This document shows positions 25,018-33,863 of a DNA stretch of 35,717 nt, one piece after another. A program made the translations under genes and the position numbers. This DNA comes from Microbacterium sp. (GTDB lineage Bacteria > Actinomycetota > Actinomycetes > Actinomycetales > Microbacteriaceae): assembly GCA_029239635.1 (NCBI GenBank), contig JARBUN010000077.1, positions 1 through 35,717 of the forward strand, in the 5' to 3' direction. The notes under the pieces were generated by a model, which made no database searches, was not told where the DNA came from, and saw nothing but the letters and a program-made list of their open reading frames with translations. The first letter of the stretch is position 1. Every line of letters starts with the position of its first letter.

Positions 25018-26280
25018 TCAACCGATCACCACCCGGGGGCGGCTGCGCACGGCATCCGAGATCCGCAGCAGGAACGCGACGATGATCCAGTTGGCCACGA
25101 GCGAGGAGCCGCCGGCGGCGAGGAACGGGGTGGTGAGGCCGGTCAGCGGGATGACGCGCGTGACACCGCCGACCATGATGAACACCTGCAGCGCGATGGT
25201 GAACGAGAAGCCCGTCGCGAGGAGCTTGCCGAAGTCGTCCTGACCGGCGAGACCGATGCGGATGCCCCGGCTCGCGAACACCATGTACAGCGCGAGGATC
25301 GCGAAGAGACCGACGAGTCCCAGCTCTTCGCCGAGGCTCGGGACGATGTAGTCGCTCTGCGAGAGCGGCGTGATGTAGGGACGCCCTTGACCCAGACCGG
25401 TGCCGAACAGGCCGCCGTGCGAGAGACCGAAGATCCCCTGCACCAGCTGATAGCTGCCGCCGTCGCGGTTCACGATCTCGGGATTGAACGCGTCCAGCCA
25501 GTTCGCGAAGCGGCCGTTGACGTACGGCAGGACCCGGGATGCCAAAAACGCCCCGGTCCCGGCCAGGACCACGCCGATCAGCACCCAGCTCGTCTTGCCG
25601 GTCGCGACGTAGAGCATCGCGACGAACATGCCGAAGATCAGCAGACCGGTGCCGAGGTCGCGCTGGAGGACGATGATGCCGAGGGACACGAGCCAGATGA
25701 TCAGGAGGGGGCCGAGCTCGCGCGCGCGCGGCCACGTCATGAACAGGAAGCGCGTCCCGGTCGAGGTGAGGCTCTCGCGCGTGCGGACGAGGTAGCCGGC
25801 GAAGAAGATCGCGAGGCAGATCTTCGCGAGCTCACCCGGCTGGAACGACACGAAACCGAGGGAGACCCACACATCGGCGTTCTGCTCCGTCCCCAGGCCC
25901 GGGACGAACGGCAGCAGCAGAAGCAGGATGCCGATCAGCCGCGAGGTCGATCCGGTAGATCATCGCGATGCCGATGCCCGTGAGCACCGTGGCGATCGGG
26001 AGGACGAAGGGGTCGGCGTCCCGTGCGCGCAGCCGCAGGACGACGTGCATGATCAGCGCGAGGACCGCGGGAATACTCGCGAGAGTGAGGAAGCCCGACT
26101 CGACCGTGCCGTTCACGCCCAACTGCACGAGCACGAGCGCCGCGCCGTAGACGACGATCGCGAAGAGCAGCAGCCCCAGCTCGCGATTGCGCTGCGTGGC
26201 GGGGACGCGGATCTTCTTCAGCGCGCGCATCACGGCCGTGTCGGTGGACACGGCGCTGTCGCGGGTCAGCTTCTGATCGG

Positions 26281-26284
<4 letters not shown>
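25018..26284 (-). CDS. rodA: SEDS-family glycosyltransferase RodA, frame broken
   Basis: Polymerises lipid II glycan strands in partnership with PbpA. From ATG 26284 (overlapping the pstP stop) the frame encodes a polar N-terminus and the first membrane segments, reaching IATVLTGIGIAMIYRIDLAA at about 25940. Conserved sequence then resumes in another frame as ILLLLLPFVPGLGTEQNADV and VWVSLGFVSFQPGELAKICL, and continues to the stop at 25018 with RDLGTGLLIFGMFVAMLYVA and SLGEELGLVGL. About 40-45 residues covering one membrane segment and its flanks are absent; the phase shows that the lost length leaves remainder 2 on division by 3. Adding about 131-134 bases restores a normal RodA length of about 466. 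As written it could not work; an assembly deletion is likeliest. Confidence 0.9.
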
Positions 26285-27519
<1,235 letters not shown>

Positions 27520-27528
27520 GGAGGAGGG

Positions 27529-28065
27529 TTACTTCCTCAGCTCGAAGGTCGTCGCGCCCACCTTGATCGGCGCGCCGACCTTCACCTGCACGGGGGATGC
27601 CACGCGCACTCCGTCGTGCGTGGTGCCGTTGGTGGAGTCGAGGTCCTGCAGCATCCACTGGTTGCCCCACAGCACGAGGCGTGCGTGGTGGCTGGAGGTG
27701 TAGTCGTCGCGCACGACCAGACCGGACTCGCTCGACCGACCGATCGTCAGCGGCTCGGTGCCGAGGGGGAGTTCGAGACCGACCTTGGGTCCGCTCGTGA
27801 TGACGATGCGCGACACGGTGTCGGTGGTCGCGAGTCCGCCCGCGGGAGCGGGAGCCGGGGCGGCCGGCCGCTTGACCTGCGTGGTCACCGCGTCGGGAGA
27901 GGCGACGGGGGCGGGAGCCGAGGGGGCGGATGCCGCCGGCTCGGGGAGCTTGCGCACCTTCACCCCGAACAGGTCGGCGCGCAGCGAGTAGACCACGCCG
28001 AAGACGAAGAACCACATGAGGACGAGGAAGCCGCCCTGCAACAGCAGAAGAGTCAACGGACTCAT
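27529..28065 (-). CDS. fhaB: FHA domain protein FhaB (FipA-like)
   Basis: Product of 178 residues. An N-terminal membrane helix (LTLLLLQGGFLVLMWFFVFG, about residues 4-23) is followed by an Ala/Pro-rich linker and a C-terminal FHA domain (about 95-178) with the phosphothreonine-binding residues in IGRSSESGLVV, SSHHARLV and DLDSTNGTTHDG. FhaB proteins are substrates and binding partners of PknA/PknB and connect kinase signalling to division and peptidoglycan synthesis. ATG 28065 overlaps the fhaA stop (ATGA). Confidence 0.92.
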   Translation of the reverse strand: MSPLTLLLLQGGFLVLMWFFVFGVVYSLRADLFGVKVRKLPEPAASAPSAPAPVASPDAVTTQVKRPAAPAPAPAGGLATTDTVSRIVITSGPKVGLELPLGTEPLTIGRSSESGLVVRDDYTSSHHARLVLWGNQWMLQDLDSTNGTTHDGVRVASPVQVKVGAPIKVGATTFELRK

Positions 28066-28799
28066 GACAGGGGCCCCCGCTCCCGAACGTCGAACATGCG
28101 CGTGGCGTCGGAAACCGCCGCGCGTCGCGCCGGCTGCGCCTGCGCCACCACGCGGAAAACGATCGTGGTGCGACCGATGGAAATGGTCGAGTCAGGCGGC
28201 AGTGCGGCTTCTGACACCTTACGGCCGTTGAGGGTGGTGCCGTTCGTCGACCCGAGGTCGCGGACCATCGCGCGCTCGCCGTCCCACAGGATCTCGACGT
28301 GCTTTCGGCTGGTGCCCGCGTCGGGGATGGTGATGTCGGCGTCGCTGCCGCGCCCGATGACCGTACGGGCGCGGGTGAGCTCGTGCCGTGTGCCGTCGAT
28401 GTCGATGACGCCGCGCCACGCCACCTGGCCTTCGCTCGTCTGCGAGTCGACGCGGAGCGTTCCCGTCGACAGGGACGGGTCTCGCTCGACCGAGATCGCG
28501 AGCGGACCGGCGAACGAGTAGCCCTGCGTGCCGGCGTGCTTCTTGACGAGCGTCGTGAGCTCGGCGACGAGGGTCGACCCCAGCGCGCTCATCTTCTCGT
28601 CGTCGGCGGGAGAGAGGCGCACCGCGAACGTGTTGGGCGCGAGGATGCGGTCGCGGGTGACCACGACGGCCTTCTTGTCGAGCTCACTGCGCAGCGCCGA
28701 GGCGATCTCCACCGGCTGGATGCCACTGCGGAAGGTCTTCGCGAACGCACCATTGACGGCGCGTTCGAGACCCTTCTCGAAACTGTCGAGTAGTCCCAC
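28062..28799 (-). CDS. fhaA: DUF3662 and FHA domain protein FhaA
   Basis: Product of 245 residues. The N-terminal DUF3662 domain begins GLLDSFEKGLERAVNGAFAK; the C-terminal FHA domain carries IGRGSDADITIPDAGTSRKH and DLGSTNGTTLNGRKV. In mycobacteria FhaA binds phosphorylated MviN and controls lipid II export and cell-wall synthesis. GTG 28799 is chosen because it gives the conserved start and follows GAAGGAG; residues upstream are not family-like. First gene of the fhaA-fhaB-pstP-rodA-pbpA-pknA-pknB operon; a possible -10 TACGAT lies at 28833-28838 (minus strand). Confidence 0.93.
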   Translation of the reverse strand: MGLLDSFEKGLERAVNGAFAKTFRSGIQPVEIASALRSELDKKAVVVTRDRILAPNTFAVRLSPADDEKMSALGSTLVAELTTLVKKHAGTQGYSFAGPLAISVERDPSLSTGTLRVDSQTSEGQVAWRGVIDIDGTRHELTRARTVIGRGSDADITIPDAGTSRKHVEILWDGERAMVRDLGSTNGTTLNGRKVSEAALPPDSTISIGRTTIVFRVVAQAQPARRAAVSDATRMFDVRERGPLS

Positions 28800-28908
28800 G
28801 AGACTCCTTCGGGCAGGCAGACCAGTAGGCACATCGTAGTCAGGGCGGCTGTGCAGGTCATGGATGCCGCTTTCGAGGCCGGGTTTCGCCGCGTCGACGC
28901 GGCCGTGA

Positions 28909-28914
28909 TATTCT
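28909..28914 (+). promoter_or_regulatory. Probable tRNA-Leu -10 box
   Basis: TATTCT lies 38 bases upstream of tRNA-Leu, in a spacer diverging from fhaA. The -35 region is poor. Confidence 0.45.
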
Positions 28915-28952
28915 CGGGAAGTTGGTCGCGTGGCATCCTGGATGCCGCGCAC

Positions 28953-29036
28953 GCGCGAGTGGCGGAATAGGTAGACGCGCTGGCTTCAGGTGCCAGTGCC
29001 TTCACGGGCGTGGGGGTTCAAGTCCCCCCTCGCGCA
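28953..29036 (+). tRNA. tRNA-Leu (CAG)
   Basis: An 84-base class II tRNA: acceptor GCGCGAG pairs with CTCGCGC, the anticodon loop TTCAGGT carries CAG, a long variable arm (gccttcacgggcg) is present, and the T-arm contains GGTTCAAGTCC. The discriminator is A; CCA is not encoded. Followed by a strong terminator. Confidence 0.97.
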
Positions 29037-29044
29037 CAGACGAC

Positions 29045-29075
29045 AAAGACCCCCGGGTTCATCCCGGGGGTCTTT
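29045..29075 (+). terminator. Intrinsic terminator of tRNA-Leu
   Basis: A perfect 13-base-pair inverted repeat, aaagacccccggg (29045-29057) and cccgggggtcttt (29063-29075), with a 5-base loop and T-rich end. Its A/T-rich flanks allow bidirectional action. Confidence 0.93.
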
Positions 29076-29126
29076 CTCATCTCCACGGGAGGGGCGGCCG
29101 CGAACCCGTCCTGGGTTGGGGCGGGC

Positions 29127-29246
29127 TCAGGCGCGTTCGGGGCCGGGCGTGCCGTCGCGAAAGTCGCAGAACCGCATGAATCTCGCGAATTCGGCGCCGG
29201 GATCCGCGAGGATCCGGCCATTCCGCGAAGAACGTGTCGGTGTCAC
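29127..29246 (-). CDS. Possible 39-residue protein coupled to DUF368 gene
   Basis: GTG 29246 overlaps the stop of the DUF368 gene in the form GTGA, the coupling pattern used by several real gene pairs here. The short product ends ARFMRFCDFRDGTPGPERA, and its second half has mostly G or C in third positions. I recognise no family. It could be a chance frame in the 165-base spacer, so this is a weak call. Confidence 0.3.
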   Translation of the reverse strand: MTPTRSSRNGRILADPGAEFARFMRFCDFRDGTPGPERA

Positions 29247-30169
29247 CGCGAGGGCAGCGACCGCCGGCTCAGGCGCGCCTGCATCCACACCACCAGGAGC
29301 ACCACCGCGGCACCCGCCCCGGCGAGAAGCACCGTGGAAGCGATGCCGCCCGAGGGCGCGAGGGCCTGCCCGGCGTCGTCCTGCCAGGGCCAGAGGGCGC
29401 GGAGCGAGCCGAGCATCAGACCCGTCATCAGGGCGAGCATGCCCGCGTGGAAACGCGCCAGGAGCAGGCGGAGCACATTCACGAAGAGGCTCAGGCCGAC
29501 GACCGCACCGACGGCGAACGCCAGGATGTAGGGCACATCGCGCTCGTTCAGCGCGACCAGCGTGGTCTCGTAGAGGCCGAACACCAGGAGCAGGAAGGCG
29601 CCGGAGAGTCCGGGCAGGACGAGCGCGCACACGGCCACGGAGGCCGCCAGTGCGACGACGACCAGGGACGGGTCCTCGACGGATCCGGACGGCGATCCGG
29701 TGACGAAGAACGCGGCGAGAGCCGCGACGAGGGCCAGAAGGCCCAGCCGCCACGTCCACCCGCGGCCCAGGAGGCGGATCGGGATGAGCAGGGATGCCGC
29801 GATCATCCCGCCGAAGACCGCTCGGGTCTCGGCCGGGTACTGCTGCACCAGGGGAGCCAGGATCCGCGCACCCAGCACGACCGCGATGACCATGCCGATG
29901 AGCACCGGCGCGACCACGCGCCATCGGACCGCCCGGAAGTGCCGCGCGCTGCGCGCGAGTCCGCGTCCGCGCACGACGTCGGTCATCGCGACCGTGCCGC
30001 GCACGAGGTGACTCGCCGCATCGATCAGCGTCGCGTAGACCCCCACGATCAGGGCGACCGTTCCTCCGCTGACCCCCGGGATGACTTCCACCGCCCCGAT
30101 CAGGGCGCCGCGAACCACATCGAGAGCGGGGCGGAGGGGCGAACGTCGGTCGGCAAGGGTGTCGGCCAT
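29243..30169 (-). CDS. DUF368 family membrane protein, PopT-like polyprenyl-phosphate translocase
   Basis: Product of 308 residues with about eight membrane segments. The family repeat motif occurs twice: IPGVSGGTVALIVGVYATLI (about residues 31-50) and LPGLSGAFLLLVFGLYETTL in the second half, indicating an inverted duplicated fold. Characterised DUF368 proteins (PopT) return undecaprenyl phosphate, the wall-precursor carrier, across the membrane. That would fit a region rich in wall genes, but the assignment here is by family only. The ATG at 30169 is preferred over GTG 30178 because TAGCGT ends seven bases before it. Confidence 0.88.
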   Translation of the reverse strand: MADTLADRRSPLRPALDVVRGALIGAVEVIPGVSGGTVALIVGVYATLIDAASHLVRGTVAMTDVVRGRGLARSARHFRAVRWRVVAPVLIGMVIAVVLGARILAPLVQQYPAETRAVFGGMIAASLLIPIRLLGRGWTWRLGLLALVAALAAFFVTGSPSGSVEDPSLVVVALAASVAVCALVLPGLSGAFLLLVFGLYETTLVALNERDVPYILAFAVGAVVGLSLFVNVLRLLLARFHAGMLALMTGLMLGSLRALWPWQDDAGQALAPSGGIASTVLLAGAGAAVVLLVVWMQARLSRRSLPSR

Positions 30170-30176
30170 TCGCTCC

Positions 30177-30182
30177 ACGCTA
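30177..30182 (-). promoter_or_regulatory. -10 box of leaderless DUF368 gene
   Basis: Minus-strand TAGCGT ends seven bases before ATG 30169. A GGAG inside the gap means that a very short leader with a ribosome site is an alternative. Confidence 0.5.
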
Positions 30183-30190
30183 GGCGAGCG

Positions 30191-30983
30191 TCAGGCGGTG
30201 GCCAAACCGCTCTCGTCCCATGCGCGCACGCGGTGGATCGTGGCGCTCTTCGGGTGATCGTCGCCCCGCGGACCGATCTCGAACAGGTCGATCATCAGGA
30301 ACAGCGGGTAGTCGGGGGCCTGCGATCCGCCGCAGCGTGCGGTCCTGGCATCCGATGATCGTTCCTCGCGCGCCCCACTGCACCGTCCAGGTGTGGGGAG
30401 TGGAGGCGTCCAGGGGAATCGCGACCTCGCTCATGTCGGTCGTGAGACGGGGATCGTGGTGCGCTTTGATGCCGGTGCGGGCCACGGTGGTCTCGCCGAT
30501 CGCGTCGGCGTCGATCTCGAAGACGCAGATCTCACCGGATTCCGTGGGGGAGCGGTGTTCGGTCCCGACCAGCCAGGCCGCCATCATGCACCTCGGGTCC
30601 CGACTGGCCGAGACCGTGATCTCGACGCGCCCGCTCGAGGGGGCGAAGAGAAGCCTCGTCGGGGTCTCGGTGCGGACGGTGAGGCCCTCGCGGTGGCGGT
30701 GCGTGCCGAGCGGCGAGCCGACCGGCCCCGAGAAGGTCCCGGTCTGCAGGTTCGAGACGCGCAGGGGAGCGTCTTCGGCGCGCCAGTCGGGCTGGTCGCG
30801 ATCGATCCTCAGGGCGAGACCGTCCGGCCCCGTGTCGTAGCGCGCTCGCGCGCGCTCCGGGGTGGTCCAGTGCGGCAGGTAGCCGGCGACCCACCAGCGC
30901 GGGTCGAGTCCCGCGCGGAAGTCGTCGTCGAGGTCGGGCTCGCGGTCCGGCGCGGGAGGGAGGCTCTCCGGGGGGAAAGGCAT
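30191..30983 (-). pseudogene. GH16-like glycoside hydrolase, frameshifted near C-terminus
   Basis: From ATG 30983 the frame encodes a concanavalin-like lectin/glucanase fold: DDDFRAGLDPRWWVAGYLPH, SGRVEITVSASRDPRCMMAA, then SGEICVFEIDADAIGE and RTGIKAHHDPRL, up to WTVQWGARGTIIGCQDRTLR. At about 30318-30326 the frame breaks: the expected continuation QAPDYPLFLMIDLFEIGPRG, to a stop at 30191, is one frame away, meaning one extra or two missing bases. The complete product would be about 263 residues. Similar proteins are annotated as family 16 hydrolases; the classical ExDxxE catalytic signature is not clear (EICVFEIDAD is the nearest), so activity on beta-glucans is uncertain. No signal peptide is seen. 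This may be a true pseudogene or a sequencing error. Confidence 0.75.
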
Positions 30984-30993
30984 GAGGAATGAT

Positions 30994-31016
30994 CGCACGC
31001 GCTCCCCGCGCGTGCG
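30994..31016. promoter_or_regulatory. Inverted repeat between divergent genes
   Basis: CGCACGCGC (30994-31002) and GCGCGTGCG (31008-31016) form a perfect 9-base-pair repeat with a 5-base centre, between the GH16-like start (30983) and the divergent nuclease-fold gene (31041). It could be an operator or a hairpin; no regulator is implicated. Confidence 0.5.
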
Positions 31017-31028
31017 GGTGATCCGGGG

Positions 31029-31034
31029 TTTACT
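31029..31034 (+). promoter_or_regulatory. Possible -10 box of leaderless gene at 31041
   Basis: TTTACT ends six bases before the ATG. It departs from TANNNT at the second base, so it is weaker than the other boxes of this type in the window. Confidence 0.4.
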
Positions 31035-31040
31035 GAACGG

Positions 31041-32039
31041 ATGCCGAAGACCCGACGCACCGGCCTGATCGTGACGCTCGCGCTGGGCGGCGCCCTCGCC
31101 GTCCTGGCGGTGTGGCCGCAGCTCGTCGGCGCGCAGCGGCTGCAGGGGGTGGCGCAGCTGATCCCGTTCCGCGGCATCCTCGCTCTCGGCTTCGCCGCGC
31201 TCGCCGTGGTCGCGGGGGTGATCGCTGTGCTCCGGCGTCGGTGGGGCGTGGCGGCGGGGCTCGCGATCGTGCTCGCCGCGGCATCCCTCGGCAATGGTGC
31301 CGTCCTCGTCGTCCGTGGTGCCGGTGCCCCGGCTGCCGACGGCGAGCTGGTCGTCGTGGCGTGGAACACCTACGGCGGAGGCGCGTCCCCCGAGAGCATC
31401 GCCCGACTCGTCCGCGAGACCGGGGCGGACGTCGTGAGCCTGCCCGAGACCGACGCGGATGCGGCGGCGGAGGTCGTCGGCATCCTGTCCCGGGACGGGA
31501 TCCGCATGACACCGGCGACGCTCGAGGCCGCTCCCGGGGACGACCCCGTCCCGACGACGCTTCTCGTCACGGAGTCGATGGGACCGTACGTCCTGGATCT
31601 CTCGGCCGGCTCGACGCCCGGCGTGCCCAGCGGCGTGTTCCGACCGGCTCAGGGAGGGGGGCCGACGCTCGTCGCCGCACACCCGTTGCCGCCGTTGCCG
31701 CTGATCATGACCGATTGGACCGAGGGGATGGACTGGGTTGCGGCCCAGTGCGCGAGCCCCGACGTCATCCTCGCGGGCGATCTGAACTCCACGCTCGATC
31801 ACCTCTCCGGCCTCGGGCGAAACGGCGGCACGGTGGGGGAGTGCCGGGATGCCGCCGCCGAGGCGGGAGCGGCCGCGGTCGGCACCTGGCCGGTGCGTCT
31901 GCCGACCGCACTCGCCGCGCCCATCGACCACGTGCTCGTCGGGACGGCATGGGAGGTGCGCGGGTTCGAGGTGCGCACCGACTTCGACGATGCCGGCAGC
32001 GACCACCGGCCGATCGTCGCGACCCTCTCGCTCCGCTGA
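31041..32039 (+). CDS. Membrane-anchored endonuclease/exonuclease/phosphatase family protein
   Basis: Product of 332 residues. Three membrane segments fill the first 105 residues (LIVTLALGGALAVLAVWPQL, ILALGFAALAVVAGVIAVL and AAGLAIVLAAASLGNGAVLV). The catalytic domain then carries the family motifs: asparagine in VVAWNTYGGG, glutamate in VVSLPETDAD, GDLNST (metal and phosphate binding) and the C-terminal SDHRPIVATLSL with the catalytic histidine. The family cleaves phosphodiesters in DNA, phosphoinositides or sphingomyelin; the substrate cannot be deduced. The active site should face outward. No defect seen. Confidence 0.88.
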   Translation: MPKTRRTGLIVTLALGGALAVLAVWPQLVGAQRLQGVAQLIPFRGILALGFAALAVVAGVIAVLRRRWGVAAGLAIVLAAASLGNGAVLVVRGAGAPAADGELVVVAWNTYGGGASPESIARLVRETGADVVSLPETDADAAAEVVGILSRDGIRMTPATLEAAPGDDPVPTTLLVTESMGPYVLDLSAGSTPGVPSGVFRPAQGGGPTLVAAHPLPPLPLIMTDWTEGMDWVAAQCASPDVILAGDLNSTLDHLSGLGRNGGTVGECRDAAAEAGAAAVGTWPVRLPTALAAPIDHVLVGTAWEVRGFEVRTDFDDAGSDHRPIVATLSLR

Positions 32040-32065
32040 CCTTTACGTGGCCGTTCGTGCACGCC

Positions 32066-32071
32066 TAGGTT
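32066..32071 (+). promoter_or_regulatory. -10 box of leaderless small gene
   Basis: TAGGTT ends seven bases before ATG 32079, with no Shine-Dalgarno site. Confidence 0.5.
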
Positions 32072-32078
32072 GGGCGTC

Positions 32079-32216
32079 ATGTCGGAGAAGCGCAGAGAAG
32101 AAGAGGCGTACGCCCTCGCCGCCCAGCAGGCCGCGGCGGCGGAGGAGGACAGCGCCACGGACGACACGTCGGTCGACGCCGACGAGACGCTCGAGGAGAG
32201 CGAAGAGCCGAACTAG
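32079..32216 (+). CDS. Small acidic protein of unknown function
   Basis: A 45-residue protein beginning MSEKRREEEAYALAAQQAAA, then rich in Asp, Glu, Ser and Thr to the end. Its hydrophilic composition and strong negative charge suggest a soluble, largely disordered protein. Support comes from the upstream TAGGTT box, consistent third-position G/C and clean boundaries. Its TAG stop overlaps the stop of the convergent gene within the shared palindrome CTAG. I recognise no characterised family. Confidence 0.65.
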   Translation: MSEKRREEEAYALAAQQAAAAEEDSATDDTSVDADETLEESEEPN

Positions 32217-32467
32217 GCCGCGTCGACGCGGCGGTTGTGAAGCACGACCGCGGCGAAGTACGGGACGAGCAGGAGCACCACCGCGACGGACCCCGCCAGC
32301 AGGGGCACGAGCCAGGAACCGGGGGCCTTGGGCGGATTCCGCCAGACCGGGACGCGCTCGCCGCGGTAGGCGCCTACCGTCAGGGCGATCGACCACCACC
32401 ACAGCGCTCCGCCGGCAATGATCAGCATCACGCTCGGCACGATCTCCGTCCACGTCATCTCGCCCAT
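32213..32467 (-). CDS. Small two-helix membrane protein
   Basis: Product of 84 residues with two membrane segments: VPSVMLIIAGGALWWWSIAL (about residues 10-29) and SWLVPLLAGSVAVVLLLVPYF (about 51-71), joined by GAYRGERVPVWRNPPKAPG and ending in a short basic tail. The ATG at 32467 lies 7 bases after the GNAT gene stop and is served by a GGAG within that gene, so the two form an operon. A second ATG (32458) is a possible start. Function unknown. Confidence 0.75.
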   Translation of the reverse strand: MGEMTWTEIVPSVMLIIAGGALWWWSIALTVGAYRGERVPVWRNPPKAPGSWLVPLLAGSVAVVLLLVPYFAAVVLHNRRVDAA

Positions 32468-32474
32468 GTCGATG

Positions 32475-32903
32475 TCACTCCAGCGTCGGGGGCAGCACGT
32501 AGACGATGTCGTCACCGTCGCGCGAGTCCTCGACGAACCCCAGTCCGGCGAGGACCGCGTGGGAGGGGTCGTCATCGGCGGCGAGGCAGGCGTAGAGGGG
32601 GCGCTCGGGCTCGAGGACCGTGAGCAGGCGGAGGGCCTCGGTGGCGACGCCTTCCGCGGAGTCGGGGGCGATGGCCAGGAGGATCTCGCGGTCGCCGTCG
32701 ACGTCGAGCGTGGCGGCGAGGCCGACGACGGCGTCGTCGGCGACCACCGTGCGAGCGGACACGCGATCTTCGGCGACCCAGGCGTCGAAGGTCTGGCGGT
32801 CCTCGATCGTGGCGCGCGGCCACGACGAGGCACTGTCACGGACAGCGGCGAAGGCGGCATCCCGATCGTCGTCGTTCAGCTCGCGCAGGTCGATGTGGGC
32901 CAT
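32475..32903 (-). CDS. GNAT-like acetyltransferase domain protein
   Basis: Product of 142 residues resembling GNAT N-acetyltransferases: VVADDAVVGLAATLDVDGDR (strand 4 region), then LLAIAPDSAEGVATEALRLL, where the acetyl-CoA-binding loop would lie, and a C-terminal AVLAGLGFVEDSRDGDDIVY typical of the fold end. The usual Q/RxxGxG/A loop is degenerate, so enzymatic activity is uncertain. The ATG at 32903 has TAGCGT six bases upstream. It is co-transcribed with the small membrane protein that follows. Confidence 0.7.
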   Translation of the reverse strand: MAHIDLRELNDDDRDAAFAAVRDSASSWPRATIEDRQTFDAWVAEDRVSARTVVADDAVVGLAATLDVDGDREILLAIAPDSAEGVATEALRLLTVLEPERPLYACLAADDDPSHAVLAGLGFVEDSRDGDDIVYVLPPTLE

Positions 32904-32909
32904 GGCGCC

Positions 32910-32915
32910 ACGCTA
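32910..32915 (-). promoter_or_regulatory. -10 box of leaderless GNAT-like gene
   Basis: Minus-strand TAGCGT ends six bases before ATG 32903, with no Shine-Dalgarno site. Confidence 0.55.
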
Positions 32916-32952
32916 CCGGGGGCCCGGTTCGGGATGCCCGGAGGTTGCGCGC

Positions 32953-33561
32953 TCAGGCGAAGCCGTGCAGGGCGAGGAACGTCCAGGTCGCACCGTTCGC
33001 GTCGCGCTCGGCGAGTTGGGCGCGAAGGTGGCCGAAGAGGACGGGCCGCGTTTCATCGGCGATGCTCTGCCACCCCTCGAGGTTCCGCCGCAGGACGAGG
33101 TCGGTCTGCTCGAGCGTCCTCTGGAAGGGGATGTTGTGCGAGCACGCGACCACGAGCGCGTACAGATCCAGAGCCGCGGCGACGTACGCTCCCGAGGAGT
33201 CGGCGTCGCGCATCGCGTCGACGTGGCGGAGAGCGGTCTCGAGTTCTTCGGGGGTGCAGCGCGGCAGGGCCACGCGCATCGCCGAGGCGATCGTGTGGGC
33301 GGCGTACTCGCGCATGTCGTTGCGCGCCCGATCGGTCAACGCGGCGACCCGCGTGTAGCGGTTCGCCGCGACCTCGACGAGGCCGATGCGCTGCAGCTTC
33401 TGCAGCGCCTCACGCACGGGGGTTCGCGAGATGCCCATGTGGGCGGCCAACTCCACGTCGCGCAAGCGGTCGCCGGGGCGGAGGCGCCCGTCGACGATCG
33501 CCTCGCCGAGGGCCGCGTAGGCCTCGTCGACGAGGGCGAACCGGGACGGAGGAGCGCTCAT
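32953..33561 (-). CDS. GntR family transcriptional regulator with FCD domain
   Basis: Product of 202 residues. An N-terminal winged helix-turn-helix (about residues 10-70) contains GRLRPGDRLRDVELAAHMGI and SRTPVREALQKL, the GntR signature. The all-helical FCD effector domain follows, with conserved aspartate and histidine positions (for example RHVDAMRDADSSG and SHNIPFQRTL) that bind metal and an organic acid in this subfamily. The ligand is unknown. The ATG at 33561 is preferred because the product then begins close to the usual domain start; an ATA-led extension to 33591 is less likely. A self-regulatory operator could lie in the 300-base spacer to cspA. Confidence 0.9.
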   Translation of the reverse strand: MSAPPSRFALVDEAYAALGEAIVDGRLRPGDRLRDVELAAHMGISRTPVREALQKLQRIGLVEVAANRYTRVAALTDRARNDMREYAAHTIASAMRVALPRCTPEELETALRHVDAMRDADSSGAYVAAALDLYALVVACSHNIPFQRTLEQTDLVLRRNLEGWQSIADETRPVLFGHLRAQLAERDANGATWTFLALHGFA

Positions 33562-33863
33562 CACGCGGAGTTTACGTCGCGCGAGTATCACAGTCTTCGA
33601 CTTTGCGTTACGTATTCACAGCTTTCGTGTCGCGCAGAGGCCTTCGGCGGCTGTAATGTCATCTCCGTCACGCCTCGCGTGACATATCCGGGGGGATCCG
33701 TCGACGCCCGGGCTTCGAGCTCTGCTCAGCCCGGGCGTCGTATGGGCTTCGGCGACGAGGCGACGTGCAACGTTTGTGTCACGGGGTCGTGCGCCGTCTC
33801 CGCACGGGCGTTACTTTGGGGGCAAGTCCGGTGCGCTCGGCGCCGGCTCGAGCGGAAAACGGC
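33562..33863. promoter_or_regulatory. Spacer between GntR regulator and cspA
   Basis: About 300 bases without a gene, holding the divergent promoters. It contains the repeat gtcacg-cctcg-cgtgac (33667-33683) and a perfect 13-base-pair hairpin, cgacgcccgggct (33702-33714) with agcccgggcgtcg (33728-33740). The hairpin could be a structured cspA leader or a terminator lacking a T tail; the smaller repeat resembles an operator. Confidence 0.5.

Noticed and set aside
24971-25018. 15-codon frame MTTAALSAPRPEEAP between rodA and pbpA
   Set aside because: It only spans the ribosome-binding region of pbpA and has no independent support; possible coupling is not enough.
30984-32006. Upstream extension of the GH16-like frame, opposite the nuclease-fold gene
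   Set aside because: The segment is low-complexity reverse reading of a conserved plus-strand gene; the GH16-like fold begins at 30983.
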